Shown: positions 1-10,199 of the stretch, one piece after another
Numbering within the stretch: the stretch's first letter is position 1
Layout of the letters: each line of letters starts with the position of its first letter
Origin: Nissolia schottii
Taxonomy: Eukaryota; Streptophyta; Magnoliopsida; Fabales; Fabaceae
Direction of reading: 5' to 3'
Length of the DNA: 64,000 nt
Assembly (NCBI GenBank): GCA_003254905.1
Contig: QANU01104054.1
Location: 248,001 to 312,000 of the forward strand
Made by a program: the position numbers and the translations under genes
The notes under the pieces: model-generated
The model's database searches: none
Seen by the model: the letters and a program-made list of their open reading frames with translations, nothing else
Told to the model about the DNA's origin: nothing

Positions 1-305
1 ATTTCACGTCCCTTCTCTACTTCTTTTCATCCTATGTATTCCTTTTATTTTTTTTCTTTATTTGAAGCTTATGGGTCTTTCCTTCTTGGGCTCAAATCTC
101 TTGGGTTAAAGACAGAGTAATTACATTTTGTTTCTTTTTGTACATTTGACCATGTTGTCTTTTTTGCTACTTATGAAACATGGATGAGCTTGGACCTTGT
201 CTTTTTATTTTTTTTACTAAAACATTTAATACACACATTAGTAAAATTCATACAATATTTGTTATCATATATAATATTTACAAATTTTAAACACGGGCAT
301 TGCAA
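1..305. other. AT-rich intergenic DNA, no gene seen
   Basis: No supportable coding region is visible here. If the duplication described at 306-1830 is part of a tandem receptor-kinase array, this stretch would be the upstream region of a paralogue lying to the left of the window. That is inference. Confidence 0.4.
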
Positions 306-419
306 GTCAACTTACTAGCTGGGGACCAATATGCTTAACTTCTTTATTACACAATAAATGCATCTTCTAGATTACTAGTGTAGATGGGAAGGTGATGAAG
401 ATTCAGTTTATGAACACAC

Positions 420-436
420 ATAGACAATAGACACCA
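420..436 (+). repeat. SINE target-site duplication, left copy
   Basis: The 17-base string ATAGACAATAGACACCA occurs here and again at 598-614, directly flanking the SINE body. This is the expected mark of L1-type target-primed insertion. Confidence 0.85.
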
Positions 437-597
437 ACCAACGGGGGTTGGTCCAAGTGGTAAGCGGCTTGATATCGCTTAAGTAAAGTCCCGAGTTCGA
501 GACCTTGTGTACGCAGTTATCCCCGCTGGGTGCACGACTCGGGTCGACCCGAATTAGTCAAGGTTAAGCCTTGTATACCGGGCAAGCAACCTAAAAA
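437..597 (+). mobile_element. tRNA-derived SINE, full insertion with TSD
   Basis: A 161-bp element flanked by perfect 17-bp target duplications. Its 5' end has an RNA polymerase III A box (TGGTCCAAGTGG, about 448-459) and a B box (GAGTTCGAGACC, about 493-504), as in a tRNA-derived promoter. It ends in a short A-rich tail. The same family occurs on the opposite strand at 34274-34460. The paralogous site near 8900 keeps the unfilled sequence, so this copy inserted after the local duplication. It is not a tRNA gene: the 3' half does not form a tRNA and the element is repeated. Confidence 0.88.
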
Positions 598-614
598 ATA
601 GACAATAGACACCA
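598..614 (+). repeat. SINE target-site duplication, right copy
   Basis: Identical 17-base match to 420-436, immediately after the A-rich tail of the SINE. Confidence 0.85.
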
Positions 615-1830
615 TTTATTTGCTTCTACAGAACTATTCCATAAAAGAATTAGATGGACCATTTAATGATATTGTAGGCGGCTATGTCTGGGAGATGTAC
701 AACTACACTGCATGATATCAATTTTCATCAGGGTTTGATTAGAGGAACCTAAGAGTAAATATAGATATAACTTCAGGACTGAAGATTTTGATAACCAACA
801 GATGCATAGTGCATCTATGGCATGCAGCAACTGCACTTCAATAGTTCAGGCTCTAAGTCACTGCTTACAAATTAATGACATACACAGAGGTTGATGATTT
901 TATCTCATCTCCACAGTCCCCACCAACCCCCTCATGGGGACCATAGGATAGAAATGTTTCATTTAGATTGGCTTTAAAAAAATTACGTATTTTAGTTATA
1001 TTTTTAAATATAATTTTTATTTAAAAAATGTTTAATTTACAATTACAATATGATTTTACTAAAAAATCACACCTTATTCCATTTTTATTAGAAATAAAAT
1101 CTTCTAAACTTAAAAAATTGGCATTTTACATTATTTTAAAAAAAAATTAATTATATTTTAACACTTGTTATTTTTTTTTAAAAGTGTTTTTTTAAGTTAA
1201 TCCAAACGGGTCAAAAGTCAAATTGCAAGGAAATAAGCACCAATGAACCTGAATCTTATACAGAAGTCAAAGTCAACTATAATTTTCTTAAATGGTCAAC
1301 TTGGTCTCCATGACAAACTCCTTTGAAAAAGCCTTTTCGCCTTATCCTTGCATTTAGGGCTGTTAAAATGAGTCTGGCCTTTGAGCCCTACTCATTTATC
1401 CGGTTAAATAGATAGACTAAACGTATAAAATTTAACCCGCGAATAGTAAAAGTTCGTTTAGGTCCAGCCCATTTAGACCCAGCCCGTTTAACCCGCGGGT
1501 CAAATTGGCCCGTTTAGTATTAACATAGGCAAAATCCGTTTACCCACATAAATACACGGATCAAACATATAAAAATCAGTTTGCGAATAGTAAAAGCCAG
1601 TTAAGGTTCGGCCTGTTTGACTGCCCTACTTACATTCTTAAAGTCTTAGATTCCATGTCCAATTTTCAAACACAACCCCCCAACAAGAGTAAAGCAAACA
1701 AAAGCCAAAATTGGGATCACTAAGACCCGACAAAAATGCAAGTGCGGAAGGTTAACTAAAGTTTCGAGGGCATCATCCCAATTCCTCTACCTACTTATCA
1801 TATTCCAAGTCCGACTCACTTTGCCATAAT

Positions 1831-2828
1831 AGAGTAAACATGCAAATTAGTCCTTATAGTTGTTAGTGTCAGGTACCTCAAATTTTGAAAACTCTCTAAT
1901 CAGTTTTCGAACTTGTCAACCATCATGCAAATTCATCCCTGACATCATCCCTCCATAACTTGAGACTTAACTGAGGGTGATGTGGCATGTTAAATGCCAT
2001 GGTGGACAACCACATATATTCTTCTGTGGAGCAATGTCCATGGGTCGTCAAATTAATCCTTAAGGCAATGTTTGGTAAGCGTCTCAAGACAAAAAAAAAT
2101 ATTGAGATGCAGGAATAGGAATAGCAGAAACAGGAATAGCAGAAACACATTTCTTGCGTCCCTCCATTTTGGAGGTACGGCAGAAATGCATCCCTTGTAT
2201 CCTAAACATCTCTTTTGTATTTTTTTTTCTTTTTAAAATGTATAAAAATTAATTAAAAAATTATCTTAAGACAAAGACAATTTTAAATTTTATGTTTTCA
2301 TCTCATTTTTCAAAGATGTTTCTTTCTCTATTGTCTCTGTATTTTCTGTCCAAAAACACTTATAAAAAATTGTCTAAGTAAATCTAAATAAGGCAAATTA
2401 ATCCATGACCCAAATTACCTCAATATTATGTAATTTAAAACCTAATTCCTAAATTAATACCAAGTCACTTAATTAAGCCCCTGATTGACTAATTAAACAC
2501 CTAATCAACTAAGTAAACCTTAAAACACCTAAATTAAAGAAACTAAAATTAAAAAAAAAAAATTCCCATCTTCACTTTCCCCTCACCACCGAAACCTACC
2601 ATCACCATTACACTACTACCATTACCACCGCCGCTTCCACCCCAACAACAACCACAACCCTAAAAAATTTGCATGTTTACTCATACATGATATGATATGA
2701 CAACTATGATAGCATGTTAGTAGACAGTCAAAAAGTGAGGTTCAAACAAAACGAATCTCACTACACTGCCTCAAAACCATGTTTGTTCAACGCTGGACTC
2801 CACTTTCTTCCCTCTACCCAATCATTAG
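1831..2828. other. Intergenic DNA downstream of receptor-kinase pseudogene
   Basis: AT-rich DNA with a short direct repeat of a GGAATAGCAGAAACA unit near 2113-2146 and CA/CCA-rich text near 2580-2660. Small open frames here show no domain features. No gene is supported. Confidence 0.4.
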
Positions 2829-3719
2829 TCAATAGTGTCTATCATTATAAACAACATCCAACCTCCTCTCCCTTTTCGAATTCTTAAGAAGGGGAATGGC
2901 TTCATATTGCCCAACATTCCTATCTCCAAATGCAAATCCTTCTCCAAAGAGGTGCAATGCTTGCACGACCTCCTTCATGTTAGACCTACTGGTGGGTAAT
3001 GCTGCAGTACAAAAGACCCCAAGTCTGAAAACACTGCACATTTCATCCATGTACATAGGCTCCATGGCATCTTTGTCCAGCAAGTCTTTGATATTGCATA
3101 CTAACTGGACGTGGCGCCACGCCCACTCAGCAAGAGACGAATGCTCATCACCATAATTAGCTTCTTTGCCAGTTGTAAGTTCCAATAGAATAATCCCAAA
3201 GCTGAAGACATCAATCTTTTCACTCACTCGTGTCGTTTGAACATATTCTGCAATTGTAAAAGACACGAAAGCATAAGTAAACAATACATTTAGCCATTCA
3301 CCTGGAGCCATATAAAATGAGCCAACCACAGCTGACATGGTGACAAGTTCCTCTGGCTTGATCAACATCCTTCCTTGCAAGGCCAAAATCAGCAACTTTT
3401 CACATCTCAATGAACAACAGGTGGTGAGCAGTCATGGTGCATGTAGCTCATACCTTGGGCAACCCCAACAGCTATTCGGAACCTCCTTCAGACGATGACT
3501 TACTCTTCTTGGCCAGCCATTTATCTAGTCTATGATTCTCCAGGTGCACGTAGACAAGGAGAATAGACTCATCATTGAACATTCAGCACAACAACTTCAC
3601 AATGTTTTTGTGACGAATATTTCGCAATTTTTTAACTTCTGCACAAAATGAGTTCTGAAGCATTATAGATAATGTCCTTCAAAATGCATGGGGCATGAAT
3701 ATCAAATGAGTATCCCAAG

Positions 3720-4165
3720 TGTTGGTGTCAGGCGTGTGTGACGTGCAAACATGACAATCCAACGGAGTGTCCATGCTACCTAGATTAACACCAAGGAATG
3801 TGTCTATTCGTGTTCAAATTGTTAGTTACATATTGTTCAACGAGAGACGTAAATTGGTGTACCATTGCAACGATTCATTGGAAAATTCTGTCTCTCGGGT
3901 CAAACAATATGACTCTAGTGTCGTGCACTACGTGTCCGTGGAGGATTTTCTGTCCCTATAAATAATTCCCAAGGATCAGAAAGTGAAGACATTTCTACTT
4001 AGTGTATCATGTGTTTTCTTTTTGAGAATTCAAAAATTTGCAAGTCTTCTCTTAATTTTACAAAGATAAAAAACAAAAGTGAGAAAATTTCTTGTTATTG
4101 CTAATCAAAAGAGATTTGAGAGTTTTCATTATATCCTAAGAGGGTATTGTCACTAACCCTTAACA
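3720..4165. mobile_element. LTR-like insertion in kinase region (possible solo LTR)
   Basis: This stretch interrupts the recognisable kinase homology between the glycine loop and the alpha-C helix. It begins TGTTGGTGTC, carries a TATA-like CCTATAAATAA near 3955, and ends CCTTAACA, which resembles an LTR with TG...CA ends. No matching 5-bp target duplication is visible, so the boundaries are approximate and the identity is tentative. Confidence 0.4.
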
Positions 4166-4293
4166 ATTACGTGTGGGGACAAATATCTCTCTAAAGATAG
4201 CAATTTATCATGCCTGTAAACTACAACGTTCAAAGTATTTTATCATCTTCTACATCAAGTTTCCTAACACCATATCCACCTGTGCCAACAAAG

Positions 4294-6378
4294 TTATGCT
4301 CTGTCAACGACGAAACTGTTTGATTTTGTGGAATTCAGCCTTTGAAAGGAAATTAGCATCCATGAGTTGTCCAATCCTTGCTTTCTTTTACTGTAAAGTC
4401 TGATAATCAAGAATGCTATCAATGAAGCGAGTAAGAAGGTTATTAACACCAGGCTTATAATCAAAGCAAGAGACCAAGGTGAGCCTTTGGTTGGCCTTTG
4501 ATGGCCCGAATTGCACAAGGCAAGGTTCAGCACTTTGGTAGCAGCACAGAGACCAGAATTGTCCAAAAAGCTGCTGCCAAACGCAGAATTTTCAAATTCA
4601 CTTGGGATCCTCCCTGTCAAATGATTGGCGGACAGATTGAGATTGATGAGTCTTGGAAGTTGAGAAGGAACTGGGCCAGAGAACTGATTTTCTGACAGAT
4701 CAAGCACGCTAAGGGAAGGCAAGCGACCAATTGCATCTGGAATCTGTCCAGAGAGTTGGTTTTGGCTTAAATTTAGAGTTACAAGGGACTTCCATGATAT
4801 TATATCCGATGGAAGCGGACCGGTTAGCCGGTTCTGATCAAGCAACAGATCTGTTAGCTTCGGGAGAACGGTGAGCTCGTGTGGAATACTTCCGTTCAAG
4901 TAGTTCTTACTGGCATCAAAAACTGCCAAATTGGTCCAGGAAGACACGCCAGCCGGAATTCTACCAGAAAACTGATTGTTACTTACATCAAAGCGCGAAA
5001 CATTCAAAGATATTCTTTCAGGAAGCTCACCACTGAACTTATTGTGGCTTATCATGAAATTCGACAGATTGAAACAAGTCCACAGGCCGCTAGGAATGAT
5101 ACCAGAAAGCTCATTATTGTAAACTTTCAGATCCTGCAGGCTACTGCAAATTCCTAGCGATTCGGGCAACTCCCCACTCAGATTATTGTCGTGAGCAGTT
5201 AAATTAGTTAACTCGCCATAATAGCATAAGTTCTCTGGTAACCTTCCACTAAAACGATTAGAATGAACCTCAAAGATTCCGAGCTTCGAGTAGCGGCCAA
5301 AGTCAGGAGGAAGAGTGCCTGATAAGTTGTTGGTAAAGACACGGAAGTCTACCAGAGATGGAAGACGGCCTAAGCTTTCTGGTACCTGCCCTGACAAGTT
5401 ATTCATAAACAATGTCAAGTCCGTCACCTTCTGGAGCTTTCCAAAATCATCAGGTATCTTCCCTGTAAGGCTATTATCTGAAAGATCAATGTAGGTCAAA
5501 TTCAATGCTTCAACGGCCCCAGGCATCTCCCCAGAAAGCCTGTTACTCCAAAGATGCAGAACGCTCAGATTCTTCAGCACGAACAAACCACCAGGAATCT
5601 GCCCGGTTAATTTGTTCCGCGATAAATCCAGCATCTCCAAAGCCGCCATCTCCCCAATGGTTTCAGGGATTTCCCCAACCAAGTTGCACGAATACATGTA
5701 AAACTCCTTCAGTTTGTTCAACTTGGTCCAGCTCGATGGAATCCTCGAAGGAGGGAGCACCAGGTTAGATGACAAATCCAATACCTCAAGACTGGGCAAA
5801 TCCCCAATCTCATCGGGGAAAGTGCCATTAAAAAGAGAATACTGAAGGCTAAGCACTCTCAGCTCCTTCAAGTTTCCAATGCTGGAAGGAATGTCACCGG
5901 TGAAGTTGGTGCAACCAAGGTTCAGGTACTGCAAATTGGTCAGGCTATCAATTTCATCAGGAACCTTGCCAACAAAGTTGTTCAATGACAAGTCCAGGTA
6001 CTCAAGCTTGGTGCAACTGTAGAGAGAAGTTGGGAACCCTCCAGGGATGAGGTTGGCATTGAAATCAACATGTGTGAGATTTGTGAGGTCACATATGAAA
6101 GGTGGAATTGGTTGGTTGATTTTGAAATTGACCAAAGCTATTCCGGTGACAGAGCCATTGGTGCATGTGATCTCAGGCCAAGAGCAGTGAGGGGTGTTTG
6201 ATTGGGTCCAGTGACTGAGGAAAGGAGGGTTTTGAAGGTAATTCTTCATCTTTAATAGGATTTCATGTTCTTGATTATGAAGCTGAGGCTGAGAGTTTAC
6301 ATGGTAAAGGGTGAGGAACAAGGTCATTAGAAGAGACAAACATGGCAAGCTAACATGTGATGGTGCTGATTTTGTCAT
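4294..6378 (-). CDS. LRR receptor ectodomain plus TM, kinase-less open frame
   Basis: An uninterrupted 694-codon reading frame. Residues 1-29 form a signal peptide ending near VNSQ. An LRRNT-like region with a CSW motif follows, then about twenty plant extracellular LRRs with LxxLxLxxNxLxGxIP repeats to about residue 590. A membrane helix lies at about 636-659, followed by basic residues (YSKRKQ) and the juxtamembrane SFQRLN stretch. It ends with VVDRA and a stop because of a frameshift; one frame over, the family sequence continues as SLTEHNFVGTGGYG. Many NxS/T glycosylation sites are present. Family members are usually about 1000 residues with a kinase, so this product would be a receptor-like protein without signalling function. 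Expression cannot be judged from sequence. The closest named relative I would guess is the HSL3 type, not certain. Confidence 0.82.
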   Translation of the reverse strand: MTKSAPSHVSLPCLSLLMTLFLTLYHVNSQPQLHNQEHEILLKMKNYLQNPPFLSHWTQSNTPHCSWPEITCTNGSVTGIALVNFKINQPIPPFICDLTNLTHVDFNANLIPGGFPTSLYSCTKLEYLDLSLNNFVGKVPDEIDSLTNLQYLNLGCTNFTGDIPSSIGNLKELRVLSLQYSLFNGTFPDEIGDLPSLEVLDLSSNLVLPPSRIPSSWTKLNKLKEFYMYSCNLVGEIPETIGEMAALEMLDLSRNKLTGQIPGGLFVLKNLSVLHLWSNRLSGEMPGAVEALNLTYIDLSDNSLTGKIPDDFGKLQKVTDLTLFMNNLSGQVPESLGRLPSLVDFRVFTNNLSGTLPPDFGRYSKLGIFEVHSNRFSGRLPENLCYYGELTNLTAHDNNLSGELPESLGICSSLQDLKVYNNELSGIIPSGLWTCFNLSNFMISHNKFSGELPERISLNVSRFDVSNNQFSGRIPAGVSSWTNLAVFDASKNYLNGSIPHELTVLPKLTDLLLDQNRLTGPLPSDIISWKSLVTLNLSQNQLSGQIPDAIGRLPSLSVLDLSENQFSGPVPSQLPRLINLNLSANHLTGRIPSEFENSAFGSSFLDNSGLCAATKVLNLALCNSGHQRPTKGSPWSLALIISLVLITFLLASLIAFLIIRLYSKRKQGLDNSWMLISFQRLNSTKSNSFVVDRA

Positions 6379-7214
6379 CTGGGGTGTGCTACTTTTCAGT
6401 GTGTGTAGATGTTGAAAATAGAGGAAGAAGATGACGACTTTGTAGTCTGCAATAGACTAGTCGTTTTTTGCAGACAAAGTTCAGAAATTTTGGCTTGTTT
6501 TCAGACTTGAACATCCTATGTATTTGTATGGAGAAGAGAGAACTATTTAAAGCCATCTTTGCCCCTAGGACTAATCACTAAATTACTGACACAAATAATT
6601 ATAAATTTAAATCATATAAACTGTGGACTAGTTTATCATTAAATGGCACGAGCATGATTACATATAATAAAAAAAGTATGTGATAAATAACTTCATATTA
6701 TTAATATATATGTATAAATTTTAGTAAAGCAGTGTAACCCTTACAAAAAAAACACCTTAACCGAATTGCAAGTCTATGAGGGTCAAAAGGTCAACTTGGT
6801 TTAGCTTTTCACACGCCCATAACTGAAATCCACAGGCAAGCAAGGGATTAAAAATTTATATGTTTCACATCATCGTAAGATTATTGTTTTGATCATATGG
6901 TAGTCAAGGTATCACACAGAATGGTTTTTTATTATTTCATTTTTTGATTGTATTTCTATTTTGTCATGTACAGGTTCCCTAACAAAAATAGAAGTACAGG
7001 TAAAGCAAGCACCACACCAAGTAGCAACCAAATATGCAAACGTTAAAAGGGTTGTGTCATATTTGTGTCAGAGACTTTCCAATTGCTATTGGATATACTT
7101 TCTTATACCAACATGAGTGAGATATTGTAATGTTTTGATAAATAATATTATTGCAATATATTTATCATCATAAATAATGCTAGAATTTTAAAATATTAGT
7201 ATCCTTTTTTTCAA
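6379..7214. other. Upstream region of the receptor pseudogene
   Basis: AT-rich DNA upstream of the ATG at 6378. A TATA-like CTATTTAAAGCC lies near 6542-6553, about 170 bp upstream on the minus strand, a plausible core promoter. Nothing else is supported. Confidence 0.35.
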
Positions 7215-7223
7215 TTTTAATTT

Positions 7224-7343
7224 GGGTTAAATATGTTTTTAGTCCCTAAAAAATTACAAATTTTGTGTTTTACCCCTAAAATTTTTTTTTTGGTATTTTT
7301 CAACAGTAAAACAAAAAATTCGAGGACTAAACATATTTAACCC
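7224..7343. mobile_element. Mutator-type MITE, 120 bp, with 9-bp TSD
   Basis: The element begins GGGTTAAATATGTTTTTAG and ends as its inverted complement (CTAAACATATTTAACCC). It is flanked by the exact 9-bp direct repeat TTTTAATTT at 7215-7223 and 7344-7352. A 9-bp target duplication is the mark of Mutator-like transposition. It has no coding capacity. Its ends resemble those of the larger elements at 35045, 53384 and 60823. Confidence 0.85.
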
Positions 7344-7352
7344 TTTTAATTT

Positions 7353-8789
7353 TGTGCTTATATGTTAAGTGTTACTAGTGTCTTATAATATATATTATAA
7401 GTGCTAGTGCCTTTATGTTATTTGTACATAAAAATGTTATACACCTTTTTTTTTATATATAAAATATAAAATATCTTCACATGAAAAAAGCTTCACATAA
7501 CATAAATCATGTATGAATTTTTACCATTCATTAAGAAAGTGGAGTCCGGACAAGACACATGACATAAAAATATTAATGATAAAAATATAGTCGTGTGAAA
7601 ATTGTGTGATATGATTAGATATTCACGAACAAAGATTTTTTAAAGTGAGATCCCTTATTATAAATAATAAAATAAAAAGTGAAACTCATTCTCACTTTAT
7701 TGATCAAAATTATGAGTGTTAGAAGATAACGTGATTCTATATATCAGAGATTAAATTTACAATAGAATGTTAGCCTATTTATAGGCTGAGGACTCAACGG
7801 CCAAAAATAAATTATAACCAAATCAAATCAAACATGATGTATATCAAATCAAATCAAATATAAATATATATTATTATTCTTAACAATGAGATTCCTCATT
7901 TTAGTCTCTAAATTTAGACGTCTCACCGTGGAAGATCTAAGTCCAAATAGGTGCAGGGTTTTATTAATGCTTACAAGTCAAGCAGCACGCCTTTGTTGAA
8001 TGTTGACCATAAAGATAACATTCCACCATAAGAAACAATGATGTTAGTATCCAAGAATGGAAGACCTTGATGAATGCACCCAATTATACAAGTGCATCAT
8101 GTCTTATAGGCCACCAATCATCAAAGAAATAGACTGGGCACTGAAGTTTGAACTGCAATTGCAAGAACACCAATCCAACCCAAATTGATTGCAGAAGTGG
8201 TTGGGAGCCCCATATTTTAGGTTAACTTATCTTCATACCCATCTTACACATACATTTTTTAAAATTTGAATTCATGTTATTAATTTCGGTTTCAAATTTT
8301 GAAAAATATGTGTAAAATGAGTATGAGGATAAGTCAAGTTAAAATGTAAGACTCTCAAGTCTACGAGCATTTCTCTTATATATATACTACACTAACCCTG
8401 CTGTGAGAAAAAGAAACAGTGCCGCACATAATCCCACACACACTAAGACAAAGTCCATTGACGACAAAAGAGACATGAACCCACACAACCCAACTCCAAT
8501 TATGCAGAAGACTTGTGCTTTCTTAGAGTCGAGCACTCAACGATAAGGGCTCAAATCAGGTTGTTTATTAGAGCCGCTACTGAGATGAGATACATTTTCT
8601 TTCCACCCTCTGGTTTAATACTTTTCAATTGGAAGTTTGATAAGAATAAGAATACGAAGTGACACAACAAACTAGTGGCTTACATTTACAAACTAAAATC
8701 AAACCCTTCCACAATATGGGGTTCGTGTGGATAATTCTAATTATCAGTTTATTTTTCAAAGTTTGCAGCTGTCAAACAGTTTGGCCTTA
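7353..8789. other. AT-rich intergenic DNA, no gene seen
   Basis: No reading frame with domain features. A related TTAACTTATC/ATACCC(A) motif appears in both orientations around 8220-8340, suggesting a small decayed inverted-repeat element. Confidence 0.35.
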
Positions 8790-9720
8790 AAAGAACTTAT
8801 CACTAGCTAGGGTCCAATATGCTTTAACTTCTTTATTACACAATAAATGCATCTTCTAGATTACTAGTGTAGATGAGAAGGTGATAAAGTATGAACCCAC
8901 ATAGACAATAGACATACACAATTTCTTTGCTTCTACGGGACCATTTAATGATAGTGTAGGTGGCTATGGCTGGGAGATGTACAACTATAATGCATGATAT
9001 CAATTTTCACCTGGGTTTGATTAGAAGAACCTAAGATAGAGTAAATATAGATATAAACTTCAGGACGGAAGATTTTGATAACCTACAGTCTACAGATGCA
9101 TATATGGCATGCAGCACCTGCACTTCAATAGTTCAGGTTCTAAGTTACCTGCTTCCAAATTGATTTTTTTTTTAAGATATGCACTGCTTCCAAATTAATG
9201 ACAATACACAAATTTTGCTGCAGTCACACTCTAAAAAGTTTCATCAGGAAGTCTTGCAAATGAAAAGAATCTAGAAGTACAGCAAATCTTGTAAATATCA
9301 TGTCCTTTGCCAGCTCATAACAAATTATACTTTGATTTGATGATTTGATCTTATCTCCCCACCAACCTCCCCCCCCCCTCTCCCACAAAAAAAAATAAAA
9401 AATAAAAAATAAAGAAGAAGAGAAGAGAAGAATTGGTCCACTGCAGAAATGCACGTGCAACAACTATTTTTGACCAAGCAAGGAGTTCGTATATGGTAAA
9501 GAGTGGGATTAGAATTGTCAACTTTTGAATGAGGTATACAAGAGTAAAGTTGGTTTGGAAAATCATGGCAAACAAAAACCAAATTCAGGATTTCTAGAAC
9601 CCTACAAAAAAGCAGGTGCAGAAGGTTAACTAAAGCTTGGGGGCATCATCCCAATTCCCCTACCCGTTGATCATATTCCAAGTTCCGACTCACTTTGCCA
9701 CAATTGAACGTTTAGAAGCA
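8790..9720 (+). repeat. Segmental duplication copy 2 (partner 306-1830)
   Basis: Same order and orientation as 306-1830 but without the SINE. The site reads continuously from ACATAGACAATAGACA into ACACAATTTCTTTGC, which is the empty-site configuration. A duplicated CTGCTTCCAAATT string flanks a short poly-T insertion at about 9148-9200. The copy lies about 2.4 kb upstream of the receptor pseudogene's start. Confidence 0.8.
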
Positions 9721-10199
9721 AAATTCAATAGAGCAGGATAAAAAAGGTTCCATAGATAACTCTTAGATGGCACAATGTGGTTGACAGACATCAAACAGAT
9801 GACACAATCAAGAGAACAAAATCCTCGCACAAAATAGAGGTTTACAAATTACAAATAATGAGGAAAAAGAGTAAAGCATGACATCAATATGAAGACTTTC
9901 TAAGACCTAGTGTACGAACTGAAAATCTAGTCTTCCTTACAGGAATTTAAAACCTTCCACTTCTTAAACCCAGATATGAAAGCCAAACATCACAGAGCAA
10001 TCAATAAAGGCAAAATGATATAGAGCTCATGCCCAAATACATCCTCTTAGAGGAATTTTATGGAAGTGCCATTCATGTATGCGTTCCTAAAGCTGAAAAT
10101 ATAGCAAATAATCAAATTTACCCCACTAAAATTATGACATCTTTCCAATGACAATGGCGCTAACCATCAAGACTTTGGTATAACGATGAATTCAGAGAT
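9721..10199. other. Probable 3' flank of the small minus-strand gene
   Basis: No coding signal. This is the downstream side of the stop at 10200-10202 and may contain its 3' UTR. Nothing else is supported. Confidence 0.3.

Larger units (their letters stand above)
306..1830 (+). repeat. Segmental duplication copy 1 (partner 8790-9720)
   Basis: Blocks at 306-960 and about 1690-1830 match 8790-9200 and about 9570-9720 in the same order and orientation. Shared text includes the stretch around ATTACTAGTGTAGATG, the GGGAGATGTACAACTA block and the GGTTAACTAAAG block. Copy 1 is interrupted by a SINE at 437-597 and by unrelated AT-rich and CCCGTTTA-type repeat text at about 960-1690. The two copies flank the receptor-kinase pseudogene, as expected if the locus grew by tandem duplication. 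Identity was judged by eye. Confidence 0.8.
2829..6378 (-). pseudogene. LRR-XI receptor-like kinase pseudogene (RLK5/HSL-like)
   Basis: Related to plant LRR subfamily XI receptor kinases, which sit in the plasma membrane, bind peptides outside and signal through a Ser/Thr kinase inside. The extracellular part and membrane helix are intact (4294-6378, see separate entry). The kinase part is recognisable but ruined. A frameshift precedes the glycine loop (GTGGYG, near 4265-4290) and DNA resembling an LTR follows (about 3720-4165). The alpha-C region reads AEVKKLRNIRHKNIVKLLC, then a stop (TGA 3583-3585). The HRD catalytic motif reads H-stop-D (TGA 3407-3409, fitting CGA to TGA). A deletion plus frameshift lies around DFG. 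The C-lobe (YVQTTRVSEKIDVFSFG onward) stays open to 2829. A 54-bp GT-AG intron (3248-3301) splits the APE motif, as in the family. Flanking duplications suggest a tandem receptor cluster. Confidence 0.9.

Noticed and set aside
437..520. tRNA-like A and B boxes
   Set aside because: Not called as a tRNA gene: no acceptor-stem pairing or anticodon arm, and the sequence is part of a repeated element with target duplications.
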